From positions 7,864,501 through 7,928,500 of the forward strand of contig NC_053195.1 of assembly GCF_905163445.1 (NCBI RefSeq): 64,000 nt of DNA, written 5' to 3'. The stretch's first letter is position 1, and each line of letters starts with the position of its first letter. The translations under genes were made by a program, and so were the position numbers. The notes below the pieces were generated by a model, which was not told the origin of the DNA, searched no databases, and worked only from the letters and a program-made list of their open reading frames with translations. The stretch comes from Pararge aegeria. Taxonomy: Eukaryota; Arthropoda; Insecta; Lepidoptera; Nymphalidae. Positions 11,513 to 25,500 of the stretch are shown here, piece by piece.

Positions 11513-11712
11513 ATGAGAAATACCAGCATACCTGTGTCTCCGATTTATTTTAATGTGGCCGAATATTGTCTGTTTGGAATAAATTTGGGTGTTGTCATTG
11601 GAATTATTTTGTATTTTTTGTTTGTAAATAATAAATATAATACTGTGGCTGGATTTTTGTTTGGTGGTAAAAATATGTCTATCGTGTCCATTTCTTTGGC
11701 GTTGACTGCTAG
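11513..11712 (+). CDS. Gene 1 exon 1 (residues 1-67 part)
   Basis: Starts ATGAGAAATACC in good context (A-rich, A at -3). It encodes a short N-terminus, TM1 (about residues 17-37) and the family motif FLFGGKNMSIVSISLALTA. Donor AG|GTGAGT; the split Ser codon is completed by exon 2. Confidence 0.9.
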
Positions 11713-14700
11713 GTGAGTACCTTTATTTTAGAGTTATTTACAATATAATCCCTTGTGATAGGTAAGAAATAGTCAACTTAAATTATATCATGAAGTGTCT
11801 TTAATGTATACTAGTTTGTGTAGATAATAATATAAACCCTTTCAAATGCGTGATACTTTATTATAATAACTGGTTAGATTTTACTGGTAACTTTATTTTT
11901 ATTTATATTAACCCAGATAGCTAGGTAACATTATCAAGTCACATTAATGAGCGTGAATTTTTTTATTTATCATAACAATTATTTACTTAGATAAAGTAAA
12001 AAAATGCAAACTCTAGAAGAAACATTTAATGGTTGTGTAAATTATTCAGTACCTTTAAGCTCTGCATGCGTCTGCAAATGAGTTTGCACCTATGCTGTAT
12101 CTCTTTAGCTATGTGAAAAGTATAAACTTAATGACGAGGTGGCTTTGAAGCATCCGGCTCCGCTTTCATCTCTCACATTCAGAAAAATAAATGTCAAAAT
12201 GTAAAATGTCAATAGTTGATGTTGGAAAAGAGCAACTGCTGAGTTTTTTAACGGCTTCTTCTTGGTAGAAACTGCCTTCCGAACCGGTGGTAGAGTCACT
12301 ACAAACAGACAGACTTGATGTTACAAATGTGCTTGTATTAGGCCTACTTGAAATAAATGAATTTTGAATTTTTAACCAACATTCTGCCTTATATTGATAA
12401 TAAAAATAGGGTTAAACTAGCTGTCCTAGACACTATATATAACTCATATACCGAATTTGATTCAAATCCGGTAAACAAATTACAATAAAGAGGTTATAGC
12501 AGATTTGCACTTTAAATATACTCCATCATCGTAATAGAAATCTGGCCATTACGGGACCTTTTTAGGGTCTCTTCTCTGAATAAGCAGGTTTTAGGCTGTT
12601 GTCCACAACGCTGGCGAAGTGCGGTTTGGTTGACTTCACACACCTTTGATAAACATGAAGTCTCAGACGTGCAAGAGTTGCTTAGGTCACTCTCCAAGTT
12701 CCAACACATACTTACACTATCTCTTCATTGAAGCAAAAAATGCATGAATCTGTGCCTACGTTGCTGCGTGAAAATAGGGCAAAGCAGCATACATATTTGC
12801 GCATTTATAAGAAGGTACAGTGGGCTTACATTGCCTAAGGCAGTTATTTTAAATAGCTGCTACCAGGGTTCTACATCAGCGTTTAATACGGGGTTACAAG
12901 TCCAGTAGAAACCGTTTTAGCCCATGTAATTCTCCCTTTCGTCTTATAACTCTTTTCCAAAAATCAAGTTGATTGGTCGTTTTGTTAGGGCGTGACGAAA
13001 GGAAAAGCAAAGAAACAAAAAACACACTGTCGCAATTTTATAATATAAATCGTTACTATAAGTAAATAGTAAGGATAACTATAGTAAGGATTATGGACTG
13101 CAAATCTGATTCACGAAAATAGCTTTAATAATATTAAAATAACACTGATTTGATGCTTCGATGCTGAAGCAGCGATAACCCAGTGGGTGGGGCTTCGTCT
13201 TCACTTTTGGGGGGGGCGAGTTGGAATCCCAGCAGGCACCTCTAACTTTTCTAAGTTATGTGCGTTTTAATTAATACTTGCTTGCTTTAACGCTGAAGGA
13301 AAACGCCATGAGGAAACCTGCATACTTGAGAGTTTTCCATAATGTGTTCAAAGGTGCGTGAAGTCCACCAATCCGGCCTATAGGTACCCTAAACCCTTCT
13401 CATTTATTTAAAGAAATAGGTATACTTACAGGAGCTTCGCAATAAATTTATAACCTTTATTAAACAAAACATAAGTAATTAACTAAACTAACTAAATAAA
13501 CAAAAAGTCGATATAAACAGTCAACTAGCAAGAAACGTACCTAAATTAGTGATATCTGCATATCGTCTGAGAAAAGTACAGAAATCTCTTGTGGGGATGG
13601 GTATATGCTTTTATAACATGATACCGAAGGTAATATCAAATCTACCTTTACCTAAGTTTAAACAATATATTAACACACATTTAACAAATCGTGGTTACGA
13701 CACGATTGATGAATTCCTTAACGACAAGGCTGCTTTGAAGCAGGCCACTCCGCTCTCATCTCTCACAAAACAGAAAAATTCTAAAGATTGTTAAACTTTC
13801 AAATGATGTTGGAAAAGAGCAATCTGCTGAGTTTCTTGCCGACTCATCTCAGTGGAATCTGCCTTTCGAATCGGTGGTAGAGTCACTAAAAACAGACCAC
13901 TAATATACTTGAAATATATGAATTTTGAATTTTGAATTTCATTGTGGGAGGAGACGCGTGAACTGTAGTGGAGTAAAGATATGATATGATGACGATGAAC
14001 ACTGCTTCTAAGCTATTGCAGAAAGTTTATTATTTTTAATGCATTACTTATTTAAGTCAATACAACAGTGTTTTCCATTTATTATTTCCAGCCATCTAAC
14101 AAGTATTACATTACTAGGTGTGCCAGTTGAAATATATCTTCGGGGCACCCAGTATTGGGCATCAGCTTTGTCGCTTATCATTGTCACCTTCTTAACAGCT
14201 GTGATTTATCTGCCAGGTAAATATTAAGTGAACGGATGTCTCACATTTATTTGTATAGTATATAGTTTTATTTGTCTATGTATGTACGAAATCTTTTGCT
14301 AACCGTAACACAGCCTTTGTAATTAAACTGAGAACAATTAATTATCTCTCTTGTCATCTAAGTATAAATAGTTTTCGTATTTGTTTTGTTGCGAGCTGAT
14401 CACGAGAAACAATTTAAGATGAACTCTCTGAGGAGAAAATCTTATAGCTAGACTTATATTTTCTTTGCCTTTTGTATCCTACTACATTCTTGAAGTGTAT
14501 GTTCTTTTTTTTTGTTTTTCTGAACTTGTGTGGTGTACAAATAAAGAGTATAAACTATATAAATACTAGCTGTTGCCCGCGACTTCGTCTGCGTTTGATT
14601 TTGTGGTTTGATGTGGCATTCAATTTAGTTATAGTTCTAAAAAAATTTTAAGTATTCAGTATCGCTAAGCCTTAAATGAGGGGTTTGCTACTGTCCGCTG

Positions 14701-17700
14701 TGGAGTTCTGTCCTCTATCTCCAACCACATTCATCAGATCCACACAAAGTTTGGGAAAAATAAACACATATTATAACCTCTATAGTACAAAAATAATTAT
14801 TTAAATCAGTTATAATTTGTCGGAGTTATGGTGTAAAATCGCCAAACACTTTCATCCCCTCTCCCAAAGGAACCGAGCTTAATGTCGACATAAAAAGTAT
14901 CCTATATTACTTCTAATACTTCCAAGAATTTGTGTACAAAGTTTCATTTCATGAGGATCGCTTAAGTAGTTTTTGCGTGAAAGCGTAACAAACAAACTTA
15001 CATTGACATTTATAATATTAAGTAGTTAAGTAAAGTAAAGTAAAGTAAGTAAGTAGGGAAGTAGGGATAGGGATAAAGTTTATTTAGTGCCAAGTTTGAT
15101 ATAACTCTATAAATCTCAATATCGAAAATTTTTTATATGCATTTTAAATTTATTAAACTGATAATTCCTCCAAGTGTAGGTAAAAACACTAATAAAAATT
15201 ATAAAAATATATCAAAATCTGTTGTATATATTATGCTTATATATGTCTAACTCGACCTCCACGCGCAGTGGTGAGCGCTGTGGTCGGAGATAGATACAAT
15301 TTAGGAATTTATGATTAATGAGTTTCCTCTAGTCTGGTCTGGTAGGATGCTTCAGCCGTGGCATGCAACATGATCACCAGGTGAGATTGCAGCCACTGGA
15401 TTAAAATGTACCTACCTGAAATAAATAGGTACATTATTTATAATAACACAAGAAATAGTAGAAATAGAACTTATTGAAGTAGAACCAGAGCTTTATGCGA
15501 CAGAGCTAGTTCGGGGAAGTTTAAATTATTTAAACTCTATGCCAAAAATTAAGTTGTACACAAAAACACTTTCGCTTTTTGAGTAAACCATTGCCGTAGT
15601 TTTTATTGAAAGAAACCAGTTACAGCCCTAACATCACATGCAAAAGTAAAATCAAGTGAACACTTTATTAGGTAGTACGCGTCGCGTAGCGTAAGTACCT
15701 ACTATGCACATGTCGGTCTTTTGTCTTCAACAGGTTTGTCATAAGTAAACACTTAGAATGTTTTAAATTAGTACCTATACCTATGTATTAAAAAAATATC
15801 ATTATAAATTTTGATGAAATATGATTTTGCACTGTTGTAGCTTTGCAGTTGACATATTATAATTTATAAGCCTACTTATAATATACTTATTCATTCATTC
15901 TGCATTAAAATTTGAGATTTTTGTAGAATTGAATCTACCTATTAAATCACCGGAATTACAGCGCCCGCAATGACAACGCCCACAGACTTTGATAATTGAA
16001 AGTGTACTCTGTCAAACATTCTTTGAAAAACTAAAATGTTGACTAAATCTAACTTCAGGGCGTCGGTTTTTTGTGACGCGCATCGTAAAAATGTACTCTC
16101 ATAATTTTTCCCAAACGCGCCAAAAGAAGTATAACTTAAAAAAATATCATTTAAGTATATGGTTGTAGTCCTTAAAATTTATAAAATAGGGACAGATTTT
16201 CAATTAAATGTCTGATTGGAATGGATTAAAAAGTATTTTACTGCTATATAAATACCCTTGATGATAAAACTATTTATTTGAATAAGAATCGAAACTGCGA
16301 TACCTACTAATGTAACCGAATTTCGCACCTACCTGCGATTTATTAAAATTAGTACATGAAAACTCCGACAGTTAGATGCAGGTACCTAATCCTTGGCGGA
16401 CTTTTTTCTAGGTTGTAATGCGTAGATACTTTATTCACGTAGTATATCATTTTAATGTATCACTAATTGTTTTCTTTATTTTTAAGGATCTCCAATTTTT
16501 TTTAAATAAATTATATTATTACTTCGTGATAGTTGAGCTTTCTTTTGGCGAAGATATGTTTAAAATCCATTCAGTACTTTGGGTTTGCGTACCAACGAAC
16601 AAAAAATAAATCTTTTCTCTTTCTAATATTAGTAAAGATAAGGTAAGACCCCTACATAAGTATCTAGTAGTTATAAGGAACGGGTTAGAGCGGCACTAAA
16701 AATTTATACCTAAATAAAAATACATGAATACATGAATAAAGAAATTTTGAATAGAATAAAACCGATTAGGGGTTTGACTACCATACTCCCTTAAAGGCTA
16801 GCCCGCTATTATTTTAGACTGCATCATCACCTACCACTGTAAGATTGCAGTCAAGGGCTAACTTGTAGTGGAATAAAAACAAAAAAAAGAAATTCATAAA
16901 AAATCATTCCTTTTTCAGTTTTTCACAGATTACAGTTGTCATCAAGTTTCGAATATTTAGAAATAAGATTTTCGACACACACTCGAACTATTGCGGCAGT
17001 TTTGTTCGTAGTTAGCAAACTGATGCTGTTACCGATTGTGCCTTATGTTCCACTTATGGCATTCAGATTAGGTAAGTCTTTGCTTATACATAATATCCTT
17101 TATAGAAGAATTTCCAGCTACTCTTGGTATATAGGTTGGTTTAAGTCGATATACACGAAGCGAGTACATCACTTAAATTCGGTTTGCCGACGATGTAGTC
17201 ATAATGGCAGAGACCCTGGAATACCTTAATGCGATGCTCAATGACCTCAGCAGAGTTTCTCAATAGTTGGTCCTTCGTATGAACATGTGCAAGACGAAAA
17301 TCATGTCTAACGCTCATGTTCCGCTCCACCCAATAATTGTTGGGAGCTCTGCACACGAAATTGTAGACGAGTACATATCAGTAGTACCTAGGACACACGA
17401 TCCAGTTAGGTAGGTCCAATTTCGAGAAAGAGGTAAACCGCCGAATCCAACTCGGGTGGGCAGCGTTCGGGAAACTGCGTGACATCTTCTCGTCTAAAAT
17501 CCCCCAGTGCCTGAAGACTAAAGTCTTCGAACAGTGCGTGTTGCCAGTGATGACTTACGGGTTCAGAGGCATGGTCGCTTACTATGGGCCTCATAAGAAG
17601 GCTCAGAGTCACTCAGCGGGCGATGGAGAGAGCTATATTAGGAGTATCTCTACGTTATCAAATCAGAAATGAGGAGATCAGTAGAAGAACCCCTTTCCCC

Positions 17701-20700
17701 CCGGACCTCGGTATCGAGTAGACGTGCGATCATAGTGTAAATTTTTATATATATTAATATTAAATTAAATTGTGTTCAAAAAATAAATTTAAAATAATAG
17801 GAGTGCATAAGTGTTCAGGAGGTCTACTAGGAAGCCACAGGCCCCGTCTCAGCGGCGACGTCAGAGTTAAGAGTGTATGCGCCGCCCCTTCAGGACAGCC
17901 ATCTTGCTGGAGGGCGTGATTCACTGCTGCGCAAGCGCCTCCTTCATTGAAGCCATCTTGTTCCGAGGCGTGGCCGTTAACGTTGACCTGCGCTGAGCTC
18001 ATGCAACCCTGGTACCTGACAATTACTAACTGTAACGATTGTGACATTTGAACATCCAGACTTTTGTTATTGTTTGTACAGCGAATGGAGCACATGCGCA
18101 TTTGATCTCTTAGTTGGGGTATTATAATGCCTGAGCCATACTTTCGACTGATATGATTGGTAATGCTTGTCCCACACTGTCGAGGAGTTCAGATTTGATA
18201 AACTAAATTACCTTCTAAGATTATCAAAAGTTAATATAACATAAATTAAAGGATTCAATATGAACAAATCATTCTCTGAATCTAACATTGCGGAAGATTC
18301 GCCTAACAAATCGGACTCAACATCAAGTTTTGTCTCATTGCGTAACAAAAGAAAGAGGGAAAAAGAGGACTTTAGTTTTGAATTCTCTGTATTCAAGGAG
18401 GAAATGAAAAGCTTGATACACTCTATGGTGTCCACAAATAGTGAAGAAATAAAGAAAATTACACCGACACTAGCAGACATTCAGCAATCAAATCGAAACA
18501 TAGAAAATTCTATTGCATTTCTCACATCTCAAAATGAAGAATATAAAAAGAAAATTGAATTATTGGAAATGCAAGCGCAGGAAGATAGAAAATACATAAC
18601 TATTTTGGAAGATAAAATTGAAGACATACAGAAAGGGATGAGGAAAACTAGCTTTGAAGTTAAAAATGTGCCGAGGAATGATAAAGAGACTAAGGAGGAT
18701 TTGCTTGACATGGTAACTTGCCTGTCCAAAAACATTGATTGTGAAATAAGTAGGTCTGATATAAGAGACATATATAGAGTACGTCCAAGAAAGGAAGGAC
18801 AAAGGAATACGCCTATAATAATAGAAACAATGTCAACAATAACCAAAAATAACTTCCTTAAAATGAGTAAGTCTTTTAATATAAAAAACAAGACAAAAAT
18901 CTGTGCGAAACATTTAGGACTACGCCGTGAACCAGACACTCCGGTTTACATATCTGAAAACTTAACAGCGAAGGCCTCCCGACTATATTTTCTGGGAAGA
19001 GGGCTTACAAATTCGGGTCTATATAAATACTGTTGGACGTCTTATGGCAAAGTGTATGTGAGGAAAGACGACAATTCGCGAGTGATTCTGATTACTAACG
19101 AGGCCCAAATTCAAAAACTGCAACAAGAAGACTGACTATGCTTAGTGAATACAGTGTCAATCACTCTTATAAATTTACATTGTTACTACATCTATCTGAT
19201 TGTATATAATCTTAAAACATGCGAGCTAAATACTTTCATACACACATCACTTACTTTACTCACACATATCTCTCAAAGGTCACATTCCATAACTTACAAT
19301 TACAAATTACTACCAAAAATCACCCTATATAGTTTGCTATACACACCAAACATACTCAAACAATCTTTACCTAAAAAATCTATGTTACTACTCTGGAATA
19401 TCATAGTTGTAACACATGAATTGCTGCTAAGAAGGACGTATATTACACTACACGAAAAATACTGTAAGCTAATCTTTAATCATACCGTGGTGACGAACAC
19501 TTGCTTCACACGCATACAGGGAAAAACATTTCAAAATGGATAATACACTATCAACAGTGAATGAAATAGACAAAACTGAAATAGCTACTTCAATAAATTG
19601 CGATATCGAAAACTTAAATGAATATATACATATAAGTAAAAAAGATTTAACTATTATCACCCAAAATATACGAAGTATATATAAAAACATTGATGACTTA
19701 CAAGTAACAATATCAAATCTAAGGCATGAAATCGACATATTAATACTAACAGAATGCAGACTTGACGACAGTAAAAACTTACCTCAGTTAAATAACTATA
19801 TATCATTTGCTACAGCTAATCGTCTCAACCAAAACGATGGGGTAGTAATATTTGTTAAAAGCAATCTTAATCCTAAAATAAAAGAAATTATCTTAGATCA
19901 AGCATCATGTGTTCAGATTGATATTTTTAATCATATCATACTAGGTATATATAGGTCACCTTCTAATACTAATACTGATAGATTTACTGAATCACTTAGA
20001 ATGCACCTTGACATAATCAAAACTTGTAAAAGTATTGTAGTAACTGGAGATATTAATATTAATCTTATCCAGAAACCTAATGAAAGTTCCACAGATCATA
20101 AAAATAGACATAATTATCTAAATATGCTATCTACGTTTGGACTTTTACCAGGGCATATATTACCAACTAGAGATAATAGCTGCTTAGACCACTTTATGCT
20201 AAAACTGGACAGAAAAAAGATCAATGCTAGTGTAGCTGTCTTTAACACAACCATCACAGACCATCTTATGGTATTTTGTAGTTTAACTAAAATTAAATAT
20301 GCTAGAGAGACTACTAAGAAGAAAACTTATATTGATTTTGACAAAGCTCTTATAACACTAGCAAATAAAAACCTATCTTCTTTACTGCAATGTGACGACC
20401 CGAACAGTTTACTTGAAACTCTAACTACTAAAATCACTGAATCTTTACAAGAAAATACACATACTATGAATTTACCTAAAAAACAAAGAACATTAAAACC
20501 ATGGATAACTCATGGTATCTTACGCTGTATTCGTCATAGAAATAATTTGCAAAAACAACTAAAACGTAATCCAGATGATAACATACTTAAAATAACATTT
20601 AAAAGATATCGCAATTACTGTAACAATTTAATTAAGAAAGTAAAACGTTTACATGATAGGAAATTATTACTTGATAAAAATCCAAAAGTGCTATGGAACA

Positions 20701-22512
20701 ATGTAAGAAATTTAACTAATTCAAAACCCAGTAAAACAACAAATTCCCAATTACTAGACATCGACCCATGTCCTGCAAAGGCAGTTAACTCGGTAAATAA
20801 CTTCTTTGCTAATGTTGGACCAAACCTTGCTAAAGAAATTGAATCAAACAATCAATTATCACTCCTTCACAAATCAATAGAGATACCTAACGGTAATAAT
20901 CAATTGTCATCCTTTGTTATCTTAAATACCGATCACGAAGAGGTAACTTCAATTCTCTTGAAGTTAAAATCAGACAGTGCTTCTGGTATTGATAACATCC
21001 CTACAAAGTTTTTAAAACGCTCAAAAGACTTAATAGTTCCCATACTCACTTATTTAGCAAATCTTTGTTTTACAAAAGGTGTTTTCCCTTCACTTATGAA
21101 GCAATCAATTATTACTCCTGTGTATAAAAATGGGGAAAAAACTCAAATCAATAACTACAGGCCAATTTCAGTATTAACGGGTATGTCTAAAGTAATGGAA
21201 AAATTAATTAATAACAGACTAATTCACTACCTAAATAAATTTAACATATTATCTACCTCGCAATATGGCTTTAGACAAGGGAAAAGTACGCAAGATATCA
21301 TCTTAGATTTAACTTCGCGAATTACTGACCATCTTGACCAGAAAAATAAATGTCTAACTGTCTTTTTGGATCTAAAAAAGGCGTTCGATACAGTTTCTAT
21401 CCCCATCCTTGTAAAAAAACTACATAACATAGGAATTAGAGGAAACCAGCTTAACCTGATGAAGGACTATCTAAGTAACCGAACTCAGCGCGTAAAAATA
21501 GACGACTCTATCAGTTCTGATCTTGAAATGACCTTTGGTGTTCCACAAGGTAGTGTCTTGGGACCTACCTTGTTTTTAATATACATAAATGACTTATGTG
21601 ATTTTAAAATAAATTCTGGACATATTTACTCTTATGCAGATGACACTGCTATAGTATTTTATGGGAAAACTTGGATAGAAGTTCATAGCGCTGCCGAAAC
21701 AGGCTTAAGAAAAATATCAAGTTGGCTTAATGCTCACTTTCTCACACTTAACACTAATAAAACAAACTATATATGTTTCGCAATAAATAATAAAAGTCAA
21801 CCAATTACATCAAATCTAAAAATACATTACTGTGACGACCAGAGCGTAATTTGTACGTGTCCTACCATTGATAAAATAAACTCAACCAAATACTTAGGCA
21901 TAATTATTGACCAAAGATTATCCTGGCATTCCCATCTTGAATTAATATCTAGCAGAATTAGAAAATTAATTTGGATCTTTAAAATCTTAAGACATGTTGC
22001 AACAAATAAAGTTGTTAAACAAGTCTATACAGCTCTTGCTAAATCCATACTGTCTTACTGCGTTCCAATATGGGGAGGAGCATCAAAAATTAAATTCCTT
22101 GAATTAGAACGTAGTCATCGCGCCTTGTTAAAAGTAATGTACTGCAAACCATATCGATTCCCCACAATTGAGCTATACTCCATAGATAACTTGTTGAGTG
22201 TGAGAAAGCTATATATATTACAACTATTATTAAGGAGGCATAAAACAGTAACCATAGACATAAACACAAAGACGAAAAGAAGAATAAACATTAGAACAGG
22301 TTCAAATATTGTAAAAACTACATTTGCTAAAAAACAATATACTAGACAATCGACTTATATCTATAAGAAGGTAAACAGTTTATTAAATATACACTCACTT
22401 AATACTTACCAGCTTAAAAAGACTCTAACTGAGTGGCTTGGAAAACTAACATATGAAGACACTGAGGCATTACTCGAAGCAAACAAGTAAAATCCCAATC
22501 GCAACACAAACA

Positions 22513-22596
<84 letters not shown>

Positions 22597-25500
22597 CACA
22601 CACACTCTCTCCCGGTTATTGATTTGATTTTATATATATAAGAATATATACACAGATAATACATATTATATACATTTTACGGAAGGCGGGACACCCTGGC
22701 ACAAGTAAAATAATTACTTAAAAGGATGTCCCAACAACGGATAAATGTTAAATGTAAAACGTATTTTTTGAATAAAAATTTTTTCATTTTTTTTTTTTTC
22801 AAGAACTAGAGTTACCGACACTATTTATGCTGTTGACGATGTAGATATAACTTATTTGCCACACCCGCACTCTTCTCGCACGTTCGAAGGTTGGCTGATA
22901 GAAAATGCTTGAGCATTAAATCCTTCTTTGTAAGCCGATTTTTGGTTGTGAAATTATTATATCAACCCGTTACCGGCCGACTACAGGGAACAGTAAGAAG
23001 AAGCCTGGGTTTAGGCCCTTGTCCAACACGCTCATCCAGTGCGGATTGGTGGACTCTCAGGTAAGCAGGTTTCCTCACTATGTTTTCCTTCACCGTTGAA
23101 GCAAGTGATATTTTTATTGCTTAAAACGCACATAACTTAGAAAAGTTAGAAGTGCGTGCTGGGATTCAATATCCTATATTACATAGATTCAATAGTCCGA
23201 CCCATTACGGGGCTATCACCGCTTCATTTATGTTTCGTCAGATATGTATAAATTACCGTATCCAAAGTATATTTATCCACCTATTTTTATAAACTAACTT
23301 ATCATTTTGAATAAGCTTGTGTTTAAGTTTAAATATTTCTTTCTTACAGTAACAAATCCTCAAGCAAGTCGCATAACAGCTGTCGTATGCGTTGCTTGCT
23401 CAACATTTATTGCTGTTGGAGGTTTACGAGCTGTAGTCGGTATTGGTATTGTAACAACTTTTCTAGCCTTCGCTGGCACTGCTCTACCTAGTGGCCTAGC
23501 GCTATTGCCATTAGGCTTTAAGCAAATGTGGGAAATTGCTAGTCTTGGCAGCAGATTGGTTATTTACGAGTAAGTTTATACTGTTTTTGTAATTTCTTAT
23601 TATTATTGTAATTTTTTTTTTTAATGAAATGAAAATGAAATGAAATCGTTATTGACTACTTACCCAATATAAACTGTGATTTATATATACCCCGTAAACC
23701 TACTTAAATTATAAATGAGCATGTTTTTAATATTCACTCCAAGGTCCAAGTCAAGTTCACTCTGAATCATAGATCAACTGATATCTGAGAACCTACTCTT
23801 AGCTCCTAATTGGGTTATTAATGCGGGCCCAAACATTTGTAGATTCAAGTAACTTTAACGATCACATAACACTGTCGACAATTCCCTTTTTGTTTTTATC
23901 ACTTATCCTCTTCAACACTTGTGTGATAGAAAACTTATGGTACCATATTTTTTTGTTACAGTCCGGACCCGGAACTTGCTCATCACACTTCCTTTTTTGT
24001 AGTTACATTGGCTTTAAGCACAAATTGGCTATGGAAGATAGCTCTCAGTCAGTCCTCTCTACAGAAACTCTTAGCAGTTCCCACAATCAGTAAAGCCAGA
24101 ATATGTTTGGCAATCTCCTGTGTGGGGATAATACTTATGAAGTTATTATCTTGCTTTTTGGGACTGGTGTTGTATGCTTGGTTTGCTGGTTGCGATCCTT
24201 TGCTTACTGGTCAAATTAAAAAGCACGAACAAGTGAGTGAAAATCATTATCTAGTTTTACCACAGTTAATATTTTAAAGTAGATAAATAAATACACAACA
24301 CACATCGTCACATAGCCCCAAAATAAGCGTAGCTTGTGTTATGGGTACTAAAATGAGTGATGAATATTTTTATGAATAATATACATAAATAAATAGCAAT
24401 ATACATATAAACACCCAGACACTGAAAAACATTCATGCTCATCACACAAACCGTCATCACCTAAATGTATTCAAGAAGCGTTTGGAAAACCATTTCTTAT
24501 CTATGTAATATTATGGTATGTAGTATATTGCTTAAATATGTATATACTTATATATATTATGTATAATATGTATGTAGTATTAGAATTTATATGTAAGTAG
24601 TTTATTAAAATTATTTAAATATATATTTTTTATACTGAGATTGCTGCACCAACCCGTTTCTTCGTTTTTTTTCTGGTTGTCTGGAAGAGATCGCTTTAGT
24701 GATCGTTTAGCGTTTCAAAACCGAATCTTTTGCTGTTTTTGTTGTTACGGTTAATAAGATATAGCCCGCTTATAGACTAACGGACGGAAAAACGAACAGT
24801 ATTGGCTTAGTAATCCGGGACCCCCGTTAACACACTTTGAGCAAGGAACCCAAAAACACATCTAATTACATCTATTTCTAGCTGAGTTATAAAAAACTTT
24901 ATAATATTTTACATAAATTACAATGACAACCGTAACAGTCCGGTGGAGCGTAGGTAATCTACATAGTATATTTAAGGTTATATTTATAAAGTAAATACAA
25001 TAATTAACTCCTTTTTTTTGGATTAAATAATATATATTTTTTAATGGGATCTTAACACAAAGTTTCCGCTGTAGTTCCGTCCATCTGTATGTCTTTCAGT
25101 AAGCGTTCATCTCATGAACCCTTATACGTATAGAGTTGACATTTTCACACTTTGTGTACTACTATTATATAATAATAATAATATATAATAATAACAATAA
25201 ATAGAAAACATGGAAGAGATTTTTGGCATTCTTTGCCCAATCTTAATTTATACACTGGGTACTTATGTATTATATCATATTGCACCTTGAAACGGAACCC
25301 TTTAGATGCAAATCTAACTCGCACTTATCCGATATTTTTGTCCGTACTTATGTGCTCTCCCATTAACTATAGATATACTTCATAGCTTATCCAATAACTT
25401 AGATTTCTCTCAGCTGTCCTCGAATCTATATAGAGTAATTTTAATAAGTGTAGTAATCTTAAGATTATGTACAAAGTTAAGTATATTTATGCTAATGTTC

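Larger units (their letters stand above)
17691..22800 (+). mobile_element. Full-length Jockey/CR1-group non-LTR retrotransposon in intron 3
   Basis: A 5,110-bp element on the same strand as gene 1. It has a GC-richer 5' UTR (17691-18259), ORF1 (18260-19135), a 400-bp spacer, ORF2 (19536-22490) and a 3' UTR with a CA microsatellite, a stem-loop (22688-22732) and a T-rich end. The insertion is bounded by AAGAAC at 17685-17690 and again at 22801-22806. Removing the element rejoins the flanking RTE reading frame at RRT|RVTD, which fixes both ends. Both ORFs are undamaged, so the insertion is probably recent. Exact clade (Jockey versus CR1/Daphne) needs a tree. Confidence 0.88.

Noticed and set aside
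17760..18101. 113-codon minus-strand frame in the LINE 5' UTR
   Set aside because: No motif; it lies in the GC-richer 5' UTR of the retrotransposon.
18529..18939. Minus-strand frames across ORF1
   Set aside because: Antisense shadows of the LINE ORF1.
19145..19543. 132-codon open frame between LINE ORF1 and ORF2, ending 8 bases into ORF2
   Set aside because: It begins with GTG, not ATG, has no family motif and a His/Thr/Leu/Tyr-rich composition typical of AT-rich spacer; treated as UTR-like spacer.
22414..22664. Cys/Val- and His/Thr-rich open frames
   Set aside because: Products of the CA microsatellite in the LINE 3' UTR.
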